From Caldibacillus thermoamylovorans (GTDB lineage: Bacteria > Bacillota > Bacilli > Bacillales > Caldibacillaceae), in NCBI RefSeq assembly GCF_000751775.1, contig NZ_CCRF01000042.1:1-33022 (forward strand): a stretch of 33,022 nt of DNA, read 5' to 3'. How positions within the stretch are numbered: the stretch's first letter is position 1; every line of letters starts with the position of its first letter. Of the stretch, positions 1-8,834 are shown one piece after another. Made by a program: the position numbers and the translations under genes. Below the pieces are notes generated by a model, which worked only from the letters and a program-made list of their open reading frames with translations, was not told the origin of the DNA and did not search any database.

Positions 1-20
1 TCAAGGGGGAAAACGAGATT

Positions 21-836
21 ATGGTAAATTTATTTCAAGATTTGAGTCCGATTGGACAAACTTTTTTAGCAACATTATTTACTTGGGGAATGACTGCTCT
101 TGGCGCCGCCCTTGTTTTTGCAACAAGAGGAATGAGGCAAAAATTGTTGGACGGTATGTTAGGTTTTGCCGGTGGAGTAATGATCGCTGCAAGTTATTGG
201 TCCCTGCTTGGGCCTTCAATAGAAATGTCGGCAAATCTTAGAGTTCCCGCTTGGTTTCCGGCTGCTAGCGGATTTCTAATAGGCGGAGTTTTTTTATGGG
301 GAATTGATAAGTTATTACCACATCTCCATCCAAATACACCACTTAGTCAGGCGGAGGGTTATCATCCAAAGGGAAGAAAAAGAAGTACGTTACTCGTGCT
401 GGCAATCACCTTGCATAATATTCCGGAAGGGCTCGCTGTCGGGATTGCCTTTGGTGCGGTGGCTAACGGAACAAGTGATGCAACATTGGCCGGGGCGATC
501 GCTCTTGCACTTGGAATCGGAATCCAAAATTTTCCTGAAGGTGTAGCTGTCTCACTTCCGTTAAGAGGGGAAGGAATGACGAAAATGAGAAGCTTCCTTT
601 ACGGACAATTTTCCGGTATGGTTGAGCCGATTGCCGCAATTATTGGTTGTATCGCAGTGACCTTCGTTGAGCCGCTATTGCCATATGCATTAAGTTTTGC
701 CGCCGGTGCGATGATTTTTGTGGTAGCCGAAGAGGTAATACCCGGTTCACAGGAAAAGGGAAATAAGGATTTGGCTGCTATGAGTTTAATGGTAGGATTT
801 GTTATCATGATGATTTTAGATGTTGCACTTGGATAG
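21..836 (+). CDS. ZIP family metal transporter (GufA/ZupT-like)
   Basis: This is a 271-residue polytopic membrane protein of the ZIP family, which moves divalent metals such as zinc, iron or manganese into the cytoplasm. Two family signatures are visible: an HNIPEG motif (His132-Asn133...Glu136) in the fourth membrane segment, and a matching QNFPEG motif (Asn170...Glu173) in the fifth. Together these form the binuclear metal site known from the family. A His-containing loop (HLHP, residues 101-104) precedes them, where ZIP proteins usually have a variable metal-binding loop. The length fits the bacterial GufA/ZupT group. The ATG follows a GGGGGA ribosome binding site. The gene stands alone; no metal regulator site was recognised upstream, where only 20 bases are visible. 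Substrate specificity cannot be read from the sequence. Confidence 0.9.
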   Translation: MVNLFQDLSPIGQTFLATLFTWGMTALGAALVFATRGMRQKLLDGMLGFAGGVMIAASYWSLLGPSIEMSANLRVPAWFPAASGFLIGGVFLWGIDKLLPHLHPNTPLSQAEGYHPKGRKRSTLLVLAITLHNIPEGLAVGIAFGAVANGTSDATLAGAIALALGIGIQNFPEGVAVSLPLRGEGMTKMRSFLYGQFSGMVEPIAAIIGCIAVTFVEPLLPYALSFAAGAMIFVVAEEVIPGSQEKGNKDLAAMSLMVGFVIMMILDVALG

Positions 837-1015
837 TGGACTGTTTTTTAGACAAAAAAATCGAGTATGAATCTTGATTGGAAAACGGGATTTAAGGATA
901 GACCCGCTTTTTCAAACAGAAAAATTTTATATTTTCCAAGACTTTTAAAGGAATATTCACTTTGAATTGGAAAGTGTTGCACGGACTGGTTAACACAGCC
1001 AAAATTCCCAACATA

Positions 1016-1420
1016 TTACCAACGCAGTTCCATAACGAGTTGGCAGCAATTAAATTGATCATTGGAATTATCTAAAATAATTTGTATCGATGTTGGAGTA
1101 AAATGAACATGAAAATGAATATTTATACCGGTTGAACGGATTAGCTCTTCTACTCTTGGTTGATTGGACAGTTGGGCAGTGTTCATTAGTTTATAAGCAT
1201 ATTGGTGATCTTCTACAACTTTATTTACAAATCGACTGGCTTGTTCCATTAATTTTTGAAATTGCCGGGCAGATGTTTCAAATTTTCCAATGTTAACCGG
1301 TGGAAAAGGGCTTTGCTTCCGGATTTGAGTTGACATATTAGATAATGGAATCCGATAAAAACTCGTTACCAGGCTAAATGGACAAGAATATATTGGAATG
1401 TTAACGGGATAGAAATACAC
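1016..1420 (-). CDS. Small protein of unknown function, probable sporulation-stage expression
   Basis: This 134-residue protein starts at GTG, chosen because a strong GAGGAGG site lies 8-10 bases upstream. The N-terminal part is rich in Tyr, Pro and Phe. The middle holds a helical stretch (roughly residues 50-90), and the C-terminal part (FHVHFTPTSIQI, then a CC pair and MELRW) looks like beta strands. There is no signal peptide or membrane segment. It vaguely resembles short uncharacterised Bacillus proteins such as YuzC, but I am recalling that similarity, not measuring it. A sigma-K-like promoter sits just upstream, so late mother-cell expression and a spore-surface role are plausible inferences. 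It is divergent from psiE, with the 52-bp repeat array between them. Confidence 0.6.
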   Translation of the reverse strand: MYFYPVNIPIYSCPFSLVTSFYRIPLSNMSTQIRKQSPFPPVNIGKFETSARQFQKLMEQASRFVNKVVEDHQYAYKLMNTAQLSNQPRVEELIRSTGINIHFHVHFTPTSIQIILDNSNDQFNCCQLVMELRW

Positions 1421-1455
1421 AAATGAACCTCCTCAGTTTATTCTGTTACATGTTC

Positions 1456-1483
1456 TATCCTATGTACATTGGCTTGGCACAGT
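1456..1483 (-). promoter_or_regulatory. Candidate sigma-K promoter for the 134-aa gene
   Basis: On the minus strand the sequence reads AC, 17 bases, then CATAGGATA. This fits the sigma-K pattern (AC, 16-17 bases, CATAnnnTA). The expected start site would lie about 25-30 bases upstream of the GTG. No good sigma-A promoter competes here. Confidence 0.4.
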
Positions 1484-1546
1484 TAACAACAGAAAAGGGA
1501 CCATAAGTATATTGAAGGTGCCATAATACACTTAACATAGAAGGAG

Positions 1547-2458
1547 TTTCGTCACCAAAAACGAGCATTTTTCCGCCTGAAAAAGGTGACGAGAAAGGGT
1601 CTCGTCGTCAAAAACGAGCATATCTCACCCAAAAAAGGTGACGAGGACAGGTCTCGTCGTCAAAAATGGTCATATCTCACCTAAAAAAGGTGACGAGAAC
1701 GGGTTTCGTCGCCAAAAACGAGCATTTTACGCCTCAAAATGGTGACGAGAATAAGTCTCGTCGTCAAAAACGAGCATTTTTCGCCTTAAAATGTTGACGA
1801 GAACGGACCTCGTCGCCAAAAACGAGTATTTTTCACCTAAAAATGGTGACGAGAACGGGTTTCGTCGCCAAAAACGAGCATTTTTCACCTCAAAATGGTG
1901 ACGAGAATAGGTCTCGTCGTCAAAAAAGTGGATTTTTCACCTCAAAATGGTGACGAGAACGGACCTCGTCGCCAAAAACGAGTATTTTTCACCTAAAAAT
2001 GGTGACGAGAACGGGTTTCGTCGCCAAAAACGAGCATTTTACGCCTCAAAATGGTGACGAGAATAGGTCTCGTCGCCAAAAACGAGTATTTTTCACCTAA
2101 AAATGGTGACGAGAACGGGTTTCGTCGCCAAAAACGAGCATTTTACGCCTCAAAATGGTGACGAGAATAAGTCTCGTCGTCAAAAAAGTGGATTTTTCAC
2201 CTCAAAATGGTGACGAGAACGGGTTTCGTCGCCAAAAACGAGTATTTTTCACCTCAAAATGGTGACGAGAATAGGTCTCGTCGTCAAAAAATGGGGTTTC
2301 CCGCTTCAAAATGGTGACGAGAAAGGGTCTCGTCGTCAAAAACAAGTGACGAGAATAAGTCTCGTCGCCAAAAACGAGTATTTTTCACCTAAAAATGGTG
2401 ACGAGAACGGGTTTCGTCGCCAAAAACGAGCATTTTTTGCCTTAAAATGGGTGACGAG
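1547..2458. repeat. Array 1: exact 52-bp tandem hairpin repeat, about 17 units
   Basis: GACGAG recurs at 1588, 1640, 1692, 1744, 1796, 1848, 1900, 1952, 2004, 2056, 2108, 2160, 2212, 2264 and 2316, exactly 52 bases apart. One shortened unit of 32 bases follows (2348), then 2400 and 2453. Each unit has a stem GGTGACGAG, a 7-base loop (often AACGGGT), and CTCGTCGCC or a close variant. An A-rich stretch, CGAGCATTT and a CACCT/CGCCT block follow. The array begins with a right arm only (near 1548) and ends with a left arm only (2453), so the units join inside the hairpin. Some units repeat at a 156-bp higher order, for example 1796 against 1952, which suggests recent segmental expansion. It lies between divergent genes. 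It has no variable spacers, so it is not CRISPR. Confidence 0.95.
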
Positions 2459-2460
2459 AA

Positions 2461-2730
2461 GCAAATCGAATGGTAGCTGGCATCCTCTTTCCCGTTATTT
2501 TCCTCATATTATCAATAAAAACTACCTTAATTCCAACAATCCCCTCGTAGCAACAAAACAGCCTCTATAAAAAATTTCGTGAAATATAGTACTAAACCGT
2601 TATTTGTATGACACGACAATTGTCCATTAAGCCTCAGTTTCCTAAAAAATGCTTTTTTAGGTGTGAACCATAATATACCTATGCTATTATTAATTTAAGA
2701 TTCATAGCTATTGGTGAGGAGGAGGTTGAC
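2461..2730. other. Gene-free stretch between array 1 and psiE
   Basis: No coding region is supported here. A perfect 9-bp hairpin with a 3-base loop lies at 2641-2661 (CCTAAAAAA/TTTTTTAGG). It could be a relic terminator or part of the psiE leader. An extended -10-like element, TGCTATTAT, lies at 2682-2690 and could drive psiE, but no clear -35 accompanies it. Confidence 0.4.
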
Positions 2731-3177
2731 TTGCAGCAGCTTGATAAAAAATTTACCTCTATTGGTCATTACATTACTAAAATATTCCAACACGTTATGA
2801 ATTTTTCACTCATAACACTGGGAATCATTTTACTGTTTTTGTTAATAAGAGAATTGGTTGATTTTTTCCGCCTGATTTTCCAAAGTGATGATGACTATAA
2901 AATATTTTTGGAAAGTATTCTTATCTTTTTCCTGTACTTTGAGTTCATTGCGATGATCGTAAAATACTTTAAAGAAGATTACCATTTTCCGCTTCGATAT
3001 TTTATTTATATTGGAATCACTGCAATGATACGGCAAATCATTGTCAGCCATGATGAGCCAGTTGCAACTTTATTAAATTCTCTTGTAATTCTCATATTGA
3101 TTATTTGCAACTTTATTATTAATCTGACTCCGCGTGAGCGACCAGAAAGCAAATGGTACTTTAAAATTAAAGAGTGA
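2731..3177 (+). CDS. PsiE-family (phosphate-starvation-inducible) membrane protein
   Basis: This 148-residue protein starts at TTG, 6 bases after a GAGGAGGAGG ribosome binding site. It has about four hydrophobic helices (near residues 22-45, 58-78, 88-105 and 112-132) and a charged C-terminus. The helix pattern and length, the RELVDF segment after helix 1 and the FPLRYFIYIGITAMIRQIIV segment match the PsiE family as I know it. The name comes from E. coli induction under phosphate limitation; the biochemical function is unknown. The acetyltransferase gene begins 10 bases after its stop, so the two are probably cotranscribed. Confidence 0.75.
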   Translation: MQQLDKKFTSIGHYITKIFQHVMNFSLITLGIILLFLLIRELVDFFRLIFQSDDDYKIFLESILIFFLYFEFIAMIVKYFKEDYHFPLRYFIYIGITAMIRQIIVSHDEPVATLLNSLVILILIICNFIINLTPRERPESKWYFKIKE

Positions 3178-3187
3178 GGGGGACGCA

Positions 3188-3670
3188 ATGTCTGAAATCG
3201 TAATTAGACCTTCTATTGAAGCAGATTTACCTGAATTAATCGCATTAAATCATCTTATATGGAATGGTACAAACTCACCGGCTACGATTCATTATCCGTC
3301 GGTAACGGAATACGCTGAACATTATCCGCCCGGAAGTCAATTTGTTGCTGTAATTGCCAATCGGGTGGCAGGTTATATTGGCTACAAAAATCCGACCGGT
3401 TTATTGTCCAACAGCCATGTACTGGAAATTGACATCGGTGTGCACCCTGACTTTCAAAGGAGTGGCGTAGGGAAACAGTTAATTGACTATATTTTTAAGT
3501 GGGGCAAAGAAAACGGCTATTATAAAGTTTCAATCCGGGTGCTCGAAACAAATACGCAAGCCATTGCTTTTTATAAGGCAAAAGGGTTTATCGAACAAGG
3601 CAGATTGATAGACGAATTTTTCATTAACGGTCAATTTGTTGATGATTTGTTAATGTATAAAAAGTTATGA
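3188..3670 (+). CDS. GNAT family N-acetyltransferase
   Basis: This 160-residue protein is a Gcn5-related acetyltransferase, which transfers acetyl from acetyl-CoA to an amine. The acetyl-CoA-binding motif A is clear: a strand ending in LEIDIGVHPDFQ, then the pyrophosphate-binding loop QRSGVGKQ. It is followed by motif B (NTQAIAFYKAKGF) and the usual C-terminal strand. I start at ATG 3188, after GAGGGGG, because the upstream GTG at 3134 lies inside psiE and adds residues outside the fold. The acceptor substrate cannot be told from sequence; the VLETN.QAIAFY.KGF pattern resembles PhnO/YhhY-like small-molecule acetyltransferases. It is likely transcribed with psiE. Confidence 0.85.
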   Translation: MSEIVIRPSIEADLPELIALNHLIWNGTNSPATIHYPSVTEYAEHYPPGSQFVAVIANRVAGYIGYKNPTGLLSNSHVLEIDIGVHPDFQRSGVGKQLIDYIFKWGKENGYYKVSIRVLETNTQAIAFYKAKGFIEQGRLIDEFFINGQFVDDLLMYKKL

Positions 3671-3861
3671 AACTGTCTGACTTTCTTTTTTGTTCAGGAG
3701 CTTTGAGATTGATACATATTTTTTAATAAAAATATATGAAAAATTGCCCTTAAAATTGTAGCAAGAAAAACGCTACGTCAAAAATGGAGAAAAAGCTAAC
3801 GTTAAAAGAATGACGGGGGAATCGGAAAGAAATTTGATAATCAAACAGGAGGGGATTTCAA

Positions 3862-5238
3862 ATGTACCAAGTAAATATTAGCCAAACTGTAAATGAGTTA
3901 AAGGAATTGCTGGATGAGGAAAGGGTTAGTCAAAATCCGACCGTTCTTGAACAACATAGTAAAGATGAATCATATCATACGCCAAGCTTACCTGATGTAG
4001 TTGTATTTCCAAAAAAAAAAGAGGAAGTTGCGGCTATTATGAAGTTGGCCAATCAGTATGAAATTCCGGTCGTTCCCTTTGGTATCGGTTCAAGTTTAGA
4101 AGGGCATGTCATTCCTTATGAGGGTGGCATAACGATTGATTTTACCTTAATGAACGAAATTCTTGAAATTCGGGAAAATGATTTACTTGTTAAAGTTCAG
4201 CCGGGGGTAACGAGAACCCAACTAAATAAAGCCTTAAAGCAATATGGATTATTTTTTCCTGTTGATCCGGGTGCTGATGCAACTTTAGGCGGGATGGCGG
4301 CCACCGGGGCAAGTGGAACGACTTCGGTCAAATATGGAACGATGCGTGACCAAGTTCAAGATTTGGAAGTGGTACTTGCTGACGGAACTATTATCCATAC
4401 GGGAAGTCTTGCAGTGAAATCTTCATCGGGTTACCATTTGACCGGGCTTTTTGTCGGATCAGAGGGGACGCTTGGATGCTTTACTGAATTAACATTGAAA
4501 GTATATGGAATTCCTGAGTACATGATGGCAGCTCGAGCCGTTTTTACGACAGTTGAAGATGCAGTAAATGCGGTTGTTGCCATTAGACAAACCGGAATCC
4601 CGGTGGCGAGGGTAGAATTTGTCGATGCGCATTCGATTCGTGCCGTTAATCATTTTGAACAGACAGATTATCCGGAAAAACCGACCTTGTTTTTCGAGTT
4701 TCATGGCAATGAAGCCGGTTTGAAAGAAGATGTAAAATTTACGAGAGAGATTTTGGAGGCGTTTCAGTGTCAAGAATTTATTCACGAAACGGATAATGCA
4801 AAAAGAAATCAACTGTGGAAAGCCCGTCATCATATGGCCTATGCTTTTATCCATACATATCGAAACAGAAAATTTATGTCCACTGATGTTGCCGTTCCAA
4901 TTTCTGAATTAGCGGGAGCAATTGGGTTTGGAACAAATGTTTTGCAGGATTCCGGTATTCCGGGCGGGATTGTCGGCCATGTCGGTGATGGCAATTTTCA
5001 TATTTGTATAATGATTGATGTAAATGATCCCGATGATATTGCCCGGGCAAACAAACTGAATCAAGAAATTGTGACCTATGCCTTATCCCGTGGCGGCACT
5101 TGTACAGGGGAACATGGTGTAGGTATCGGCAAGAAAAAATATCAGGAAAAAGAACATGGCGCGGCACTGGCTGTTATGAGGAAAATTAAAGAAGCTCTTG
5201 ATCCAAAGGGAATATTAAATCCGAAAAAAATATTTTAA
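3862..5238 (+). CDS. FAD-binding oxidase, GlcD / D-lactate dehydrogenase family
   Basis: This 458-residue flavoprotein oxidises a 2-hydroxy acid (glycolate or D-lactate type), passing electrons from FAD to an acceptor. The N-terminal PCMH-type FAD domain spans about residues 45-220 (VVPFGIGSSLEGH, DPGADATLGGMAATGASG). The C-terminal cap holds the GHVGDGNFH motif, whose two His residues bind metal in the family, and ends with GTCTGEHGVGIGKKK and LDPKGILNPKKIF. The length fits single-subunit D-lactate dehydrogenases and GlcD. No glcE or glcF partner is next to it, which favours a stand-alone enzyme. The ATG follows AGGAGGGG. The substrate is inferred from family only. Confidence 0.85.
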   Translation: MYQVNISQTVNELKELLDEERVSQNPTVLEQHSKDESYHTPSLPDVVVFPKKKEEVAAIMKLANQYEIPVVPFGIGSSLEGHVIPYEGGITIDFTLMNEILEIRENDLLVKVQPGVTRTQLNKALKQYGLFFPVDPGADATLGGMAATGASGTTSVKYGTMRDQVQDLEVVLADGTIIHTGSLAVKSSSGYHLTGLFVGSEGTLGCFTELTLKVYGIPEYMMAARAVFTTVEDAVNAVVAIRQTGIPVARVEFVDAHSIRAVNHFEQTDYPEKPTLFFEFHGNEAGLKEDVKFTREILEAFQCQEFIHETDNAKRNQLWKARHHMAYAFIHTYRNRKFMSTDVAVPISELAGAIGFGTNVLQDSGIPGGIVGHVGDGNFHICIMIDVNDPDDIARANKLNQEIVTYALSRGGTCTGEHGVGIGKKKYQEKEHGAALAVMRKIKEALDPKGILNPKKIF

Positions 5239-5255
5239 AGCATGTTTCCTAGAAT

Positions 5256-5283
5256 GGTCGACTTTTTCTTATGAAAGTCGACC
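5256..5283. terminator. Hairpin after the FAD oxidase gene
   Basis: A perfect 10-bp stem (GGTCGACTTT / AAAGTCGACC) with an 8-base loop lies 17 bases after the stop codon. It lacks a downstream T-tract, so it may act as an RNA 3'-end stabiliser or a weak terminator. Confidence 0.5.
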
Positions 5284-5313
5284 GCTTAAATGTAAGGGGG
5301 ATTTGACTCATTT

Positions 5314-5955
5314 ATGAAGATAAAAAACATTCAAGAAATCTATGAACATTTATTTGAACACTACGGTCCGCAACATTGGTGGCCGGCAGATACCGACTTT
5401 GAGATGATGATTAGTGCCATTCTTGTTCAAAATACAAACTGGAGGAATGTTGAAAAGGCCCTTGAGCAGCTTAGGCCTTATTTAACACCCCAACAACTTG
5501 ATGTATTGTCAAAAGAAGAAATAGCTCAATTCATCCGGTCAAGTGGATTTTATAATCGAAAAGCAGAACGAATTAAGTCGTTTCTGTCATGGTTAAAAAA
5601 CTATCATTTTCATATTGATAGCATCAGGGATAAGGATAAAAAACAATTAAGAGAGGAACTGCTGCAAATATCCGGAATAGGAAAAGAAACAGCGGATTCA
5701 ATCTTATTGTATGTATTTAATACACCTGTTTTTATTGTAGATGCATACGCAAAGAGAATTTTTTACCGTCTCGGGTACGATTTGCCTGATGACTATGATT
5801 CTTTTCGCCAGCTTGTTGAAAAGGAGCTGCCGCAAGATGTGCAATTGTACAATGAATTCCACGCTCTTTTGGTACAGCATGCAAAAACGTATTGCAAATC
5901 AAAGCCGATTTGTGACCGGTGTCCATTGTCCGGTCTTTGTAAACGGAGGGTGTAA
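5314..5955 (+). CDS. Endonuclease III-like HhH-GPD DNA glycosylase
   Basis: This 213-residue base-excision repair protein has the HhH-GPD fold. The helix-hairpin-helix lies at about 116-133 (LQISGIGKETADSILLY), followed by the conserved catalytic Asp143 (VDAYAKR). The C-terminus carries an iron-sulfur loop, Cys194, Cys200, Cys203 and Cys209 (C-x5-C-x2-C-x5-C, one residue shorter in the first gap than classical Nth). The Schiff-base lysine of Nth (GVGRKTA) is replaced by Glu125 (GIGKETA), so it is probably a monofunctional glycosylase. The motif recalls MagIII-type 3-methyladenine glycosylases, which keep GLGKESA. Substrate is inferred. A long 13-base gap separates the AGGGGG site from the ATG. 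Confidence 0.8.
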   Translation: MKIKNIQEIYEHLFEHYGPQHWWPADTDFEMMISAILVQNTNWRNVEKALEQLRPYLTPQQLDVLSKEEIAQFIRSSGFYNRKAERIKSFLSWLKNYHFHIDSIRDKDKKQLREELLQISGIGKETADSILLYVFNTPVFIVDAYAKRIFYRLGYDLPDDYDSFRQLVEKELPQDVQLYNEFHALLVQHAKTYCKSKPICDRCPLSGLCKRRV

Positions 5956-6261
5956 AATGGTTATGTGAAATAAGAACTGGCTAAATATGTTGAATAAGTT
6001 GAATGGAGATTTGTGAACGATAATATAAAAAAGGTTAAATCTGAATGAAAAGCAAAACTGTCAATCGTTTTCTCTCCTAATTTTACCTCCCGTAAAATAA
6101 AAACTCCTAATAATTAGGTGCCCAAATCCTAATTAAAAGGAGATTTATCTATAAAATAAATGTCCATTAAAGGAATTACTCAGTGTAATTAATAAAGAAA
6201 AAATTTTACATTTGTTGGCTTTTTGAACCGATTTTGTTCCGCTTTAAAAAACCTCTTTAAT
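5956..6261. other. Gene-free convergent stretch with an inverted repeat
   Basis: No gene is seen. An imperfect 15-base inverted repeat lies at 6104-6118 and 6128-6142 (CTCCTAATAATTAGG against CCTAATTAAAAGGAG, 9-base loop). It sits between the + glycosylase gene and the - nitroreductase gene and could be a weak two-way terminator, although no clear T-tract follows. Confidence 0.35.
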
Positions 6262-6855
6262 TTATTTCCATGTATTTCCAAATGTATCTTCAAATATAGT
6301 TTCTCCTAAAGGTCTACGTCCTTTTGGTTGTTCCTGTTCCTGTAAATTGCTTGGCAAATCTTCCCGCTCTCCTTGATAACCGATGGCAACCAGTGCTTGA
6401 ATAGCATAGTCATCCGGAATTCCTAGAACTTCTCTTGCCTTCTCAAAATGAAAGCCTGTCATCGGATGGGTAACTAATCCGCATTTTGTAGCTTGTAAGG
6501 CAAGAAATCCCCAAGCGGCACCGGTATCGAAAGCATGTGATTTATTTTCGCCTCTTTCACTGTTTTTCTTTGAAAGAATAAGGACTAGTACGGGTGCCTT
6601 TTTACACCAAGTTAAATTAAATTCACTAACAAAAGAATAAAACTTTTCGCGAGCCTCTTTTGTCCTGGCTATAATAAAACGCCAAGGTTGTTCATTATAT
6701 GCTGATGGTGCCCAGCGAGCCGCTTCAAATATGGAAAGTAAAATATTTTCGGGAACTTCTTGTTCGGAAAAGGACCTCGGCGACCAACGATTGATAAACA
6801 CATCATCAATTTCATGTTCAGGTTTTCTATAATTTTTCGCGTCGTTAATTATCAC
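6262..6855 (-). CDS. Nitroreductase family protein
   Basis: This 197-residue protein belongs to the FMN-dependent nitroreductase family, which reduces nitro compounds, quinones or flavin analogues with NAD(P)H. The FMN-binding signature RWSPRSFSEQEVP and EAARWAPSAYNEQPWRFI sits near the N-terminus, and the second FMN region GAAWGFLALQATKCGL lies in the C-terminal half. Its length fits the family. The start is GTG 6855, with GAGGAGG ten bases upstream. It stands alone, convergent with the glycosylase gene. The physiological substrate is unknown. Confidence 0.85.
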   Translation of the reverse strand: MIINDAKNYRKPEHEIDDVFINRWSPRSFSEQEVPENILLSIFEAARWAPSAYNEQPWRFIIARTKEAREKFYSFVSEFNLTWCKKAPVLVLILSKKNSERGENKSHAFDTGAAWGFLALQATKCGLVTHPMTGFHFEKAREVLGIPDDYAIQALVAIGYQGEREDLPSNLQEQEQPKGRRPLGETIFEDTFGNTWK

Positions 6856-7123
6856 TTCTGTAAAACCTCCTCGTTATACCATTGACATTATTTTAATATA
6901 TTTTTAATGATGATACAAAAATAAAAGGAAATTTTTTATACAACAGGAAACCGGGATTGCCCATTCCAGAAAAAATAATTGAACGGCGATAAGGGTTTGC
7001 CTTAATAACTTTCAAAGAGAATAAAATTGATATTGAATTTATCATTTGTGAACAAAGAGTTAAAAGGATTGATAATCCATTCAAAAATTGTTGATTAATG
7101 TCGAATATTTTGTATATATTTTA
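6856..7123. other. Divergent gene-free region
   Basis: This AT-rich stretch separates the nitroreductase (-) and aldehyde dehydrogenase (+) genes. Open frames in it lack ribosome binding sites and family character. Apart from the dehydrogenase promoter just downstream, no regulatory element was recognised. Confidence 0.3.
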
Positions 7124-7172
7124 TTGATGGATGATTCCTACTTTGGTATAATTTATATTGTAAGCGTTATCA
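7124..7172 (+). promoter_or_regulatory. Sigma-A promoter with consensus cre (CcpA site) for the aldehyde dehydrogenase
   Basis: The -35 TTGATG (7124-7129), a 17-base spacer and the -10 TATAAT (7147-7152) form a near-consensus promoter. The 14-mer TGTAAGCGTTATCA at 7159-7172 matches the catabolite-response consensus TGWNANCGNTNWCA at every position. It covers the expected start site. In known Bacillus operons a cre there lets CcpA/HPr-Ser-P block transcription in the presence of glucose. Confidence 0.8.
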
Positions 7173-7213
7173 ACTAGTATCCTACTTTATAAAACTATTA
7201 AAGGAGGAATTTT

Positions 7214-8698
7214 ATGAGCCAATTAACCGTTCAATTATTAGAAAAGGTAGAGAAGTTTTTAACAGGAACGAAGAAGATGTACATTAATGGCGAGTTTGTT
7301 GAAAGTGCATCAGGGAAAACATTTGAAACTTATAATCCGGCCACTGGAGAGGTATTGGCAACCGTATATGAAGCTGGACCTGAAGATATTGACCGAGCAG
7401 TAAAAGCGGCACGGCGAGCCTTTGATGAAGGTCCGTGGTCACGGATGAGTGCTGCAGAGAGAAGTCGTTTAATGTATAAATTAGCGGATTTGATGGAAGC
7501 AAACAGCGCAGAATTGGCTCAATTGGAAACACTTGATAATGGGAAACCGATTCGGGAAACTTCGAATGCTGATGTTCCGTTGTCCATAGAACATATGCGA
7601 TATTATGCCGGATGGTCGACGAAAATTGTCGGGCAAACAATTCCGGTAGCTGGTCCATATTTTAACTATACCCGTCATGAACCGGTCGGGGTTGTCGGGC
7701 AAATTATTCCTTGGAATTTTCCGTTACTTATGGCTATGTGGAAATTAGGAGCGGCTCTTGCCACGGGATGTACCGTTGTTTTAAAACCGGCAGAACAAAC
7801 GCCACTTTCTGCTCTATATTTGGCAGAGCTAATTGAAGAAGCCGGATTTCCTGAAGGTGTTGTCAATATTGTTCCCGGATTTGGAGAAACAGCCGGTGAG
7901 CCGCTTGTTGATCATCCGGAAGTCAATAAAATTGCGTTTACCGGTTCAACTGAAGTGGGAAAACTGATTATGGAACGAGCTTCCAAGACATTAAAACGGG
8001 TGACCTTGGAATTGGGTGGAAAATCACCAAATATCATTTTACCGGATGCTGATTTGACGAAAGCGATACCGGGTGCATTAATGGGCGTGATGTTTAACCA
8101 AGGTCAAGTATGTTGTGCCGGATCTCGTGTATTTATTCAGAAAAAAGATTATGATAATGTTGTCAGTGATATGGTCAGTCATGCGAAAAGCATTCAGCAA
8201 GGTTTCGGTTTAAAAGAAGACACGGAAATGGGACCGCTTGTTTCTACTGAACAACAAAATCGTGTCCTTGGCTACATTGAAAAAGGCTTAAATGAAGGTG
8301 CAGAACTGCTGACGGGCGGTAAAAATCCGTTTGAACAAGGATATTTTGTGGAACCGACCATTTTCGCCAATGTCAATGATGAAATGACGATTGCGAAAGA
8401 AGAAATTTTTGGTCCGGTTATTTCAGCCTTACCTTATGATGATCTCGATGATTTAATTGCCCGGGCAAACAACAGTGATTACGGTTTGGCCGCCGGGGTT
8501 TGGACACAGGATGTCGCAAAAGCCCATTATATTGCCAGCAAGTTACGTGCCGGAACTGTATGGGTGAACTGTTACAACATGTTTGATGCCGCCAGTCCGT
8601 TTGGTGGTTACAAACAATCCGGGTTTGGTCGTGAAATGGGCTCTTATGCACTGAACAATTATACAGAAGTGAAGAGTGTTTGGGTTTCTATGCAATAA
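7214..8698 (+). CDS. NAD(P)-dependent aldehyde dehydrogenase (DhaS-like)
   Basis: This 494-residue enzyme oxidises aldehydes to carboxylates with NAD(P)+. It has the standard ALDH layout: a cofactor domain with [10 protein letters not shown] (164-173), the phosphate-binding FTGSTEVG (242-249), the general base Glu266 in LELGGKSP and the nucleophile Cys300 in GQVCCAG. The C-terminal EEIFGPV and [11 protein letters not shown] motifs are intact. Length and sequence fit the broad-range class containing B. subtilis DhaS and AldA. The ATG follows AAAGGAGGAA. It is monocistronic: its own promoter and cre lie upstream, and a terminator follows at 8758-8788. The cre predicts expression when preferred sugars are absent. 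Confidence 0.9.
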   Translation: MSQLTVQLLEKVEKFLTGTKKMYINGEFVESASGKTFETYNPATGEVLATVYEAGPEDIDRAVKAARRAFDEGPWSRMSAAERSRLMYKLADLMEANSAELAQLETLDNGKPIRETSNADVPLSIEHMRYYAGWSTKIVGQTIPVAGPYFNYTRHEPVGVVGQIIPWNFPLLMAMWKLGAALATGCTVVLKPAEQTPLSALYLAELIEEAGFPEGVVNIVPGFGETAGEPLVDHPEVNKIAFTGSTEVGKLIMERASKTLKRVTLELGGKSPNIILPDADLTKAIPGALMGVMFNQGQVCCAGSRVFIQKKDYDNVVSDMVSHAKSIQQGFGLKEDTEMGPLVSTEQQNRVLGYIEKGLNEGAELLTGGKNPFEQGYFVEPTIFANVNDEMTIAKEEIFGPVISALPYDDLDDLIARANNSDYGLAAGVWTQDVAKAHYIASKLRAGTVWVNCYNMFDAASPFGGYKQSGFGREMGSYALNNYTEVKSVWVSMQ

Positions 8699-8757
8699 AA
8701 AATTTACCACCACTTGAAATTGGGCTCTTTAGTCGCCCTGTCCAAATATAATGAATG

Positions 8758-8788
8758 CCACCGGTTACGTATAGCCGGTGGTTTTTTT
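8758..8788 (+). terminator. Rho-independent terminator of the aldehyde dehydrogenase gene
   Basis: A 7-bp GC-rich stem CCACCGG / CCGGTGG with a 10-base loop is followed by seven T residues. Confidence 0.9.
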
Positions 8789-8834
8789 AGTTTTACACTA
8801 ATTAAAAATTTATTTAAAAATTAATAAAAAACTA

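Noticed and set aside
1547-2458. CRISPR array
   Set aside because: The whole 52-bp unit repeats, including the part that would be spacer, and no cas gene is in the window.
2259-2570. Open frame of 103 codons at the end of array 1
   Set aside because: It is a by-product of repeat units that lack stops; it has no ribosome binding site and half of it is repeat.
6893-7084. 63-codon minus frame upstream of the nitroreductase
   Set aside because: AT-rich, no ribosome binding site, no recognisable domain.
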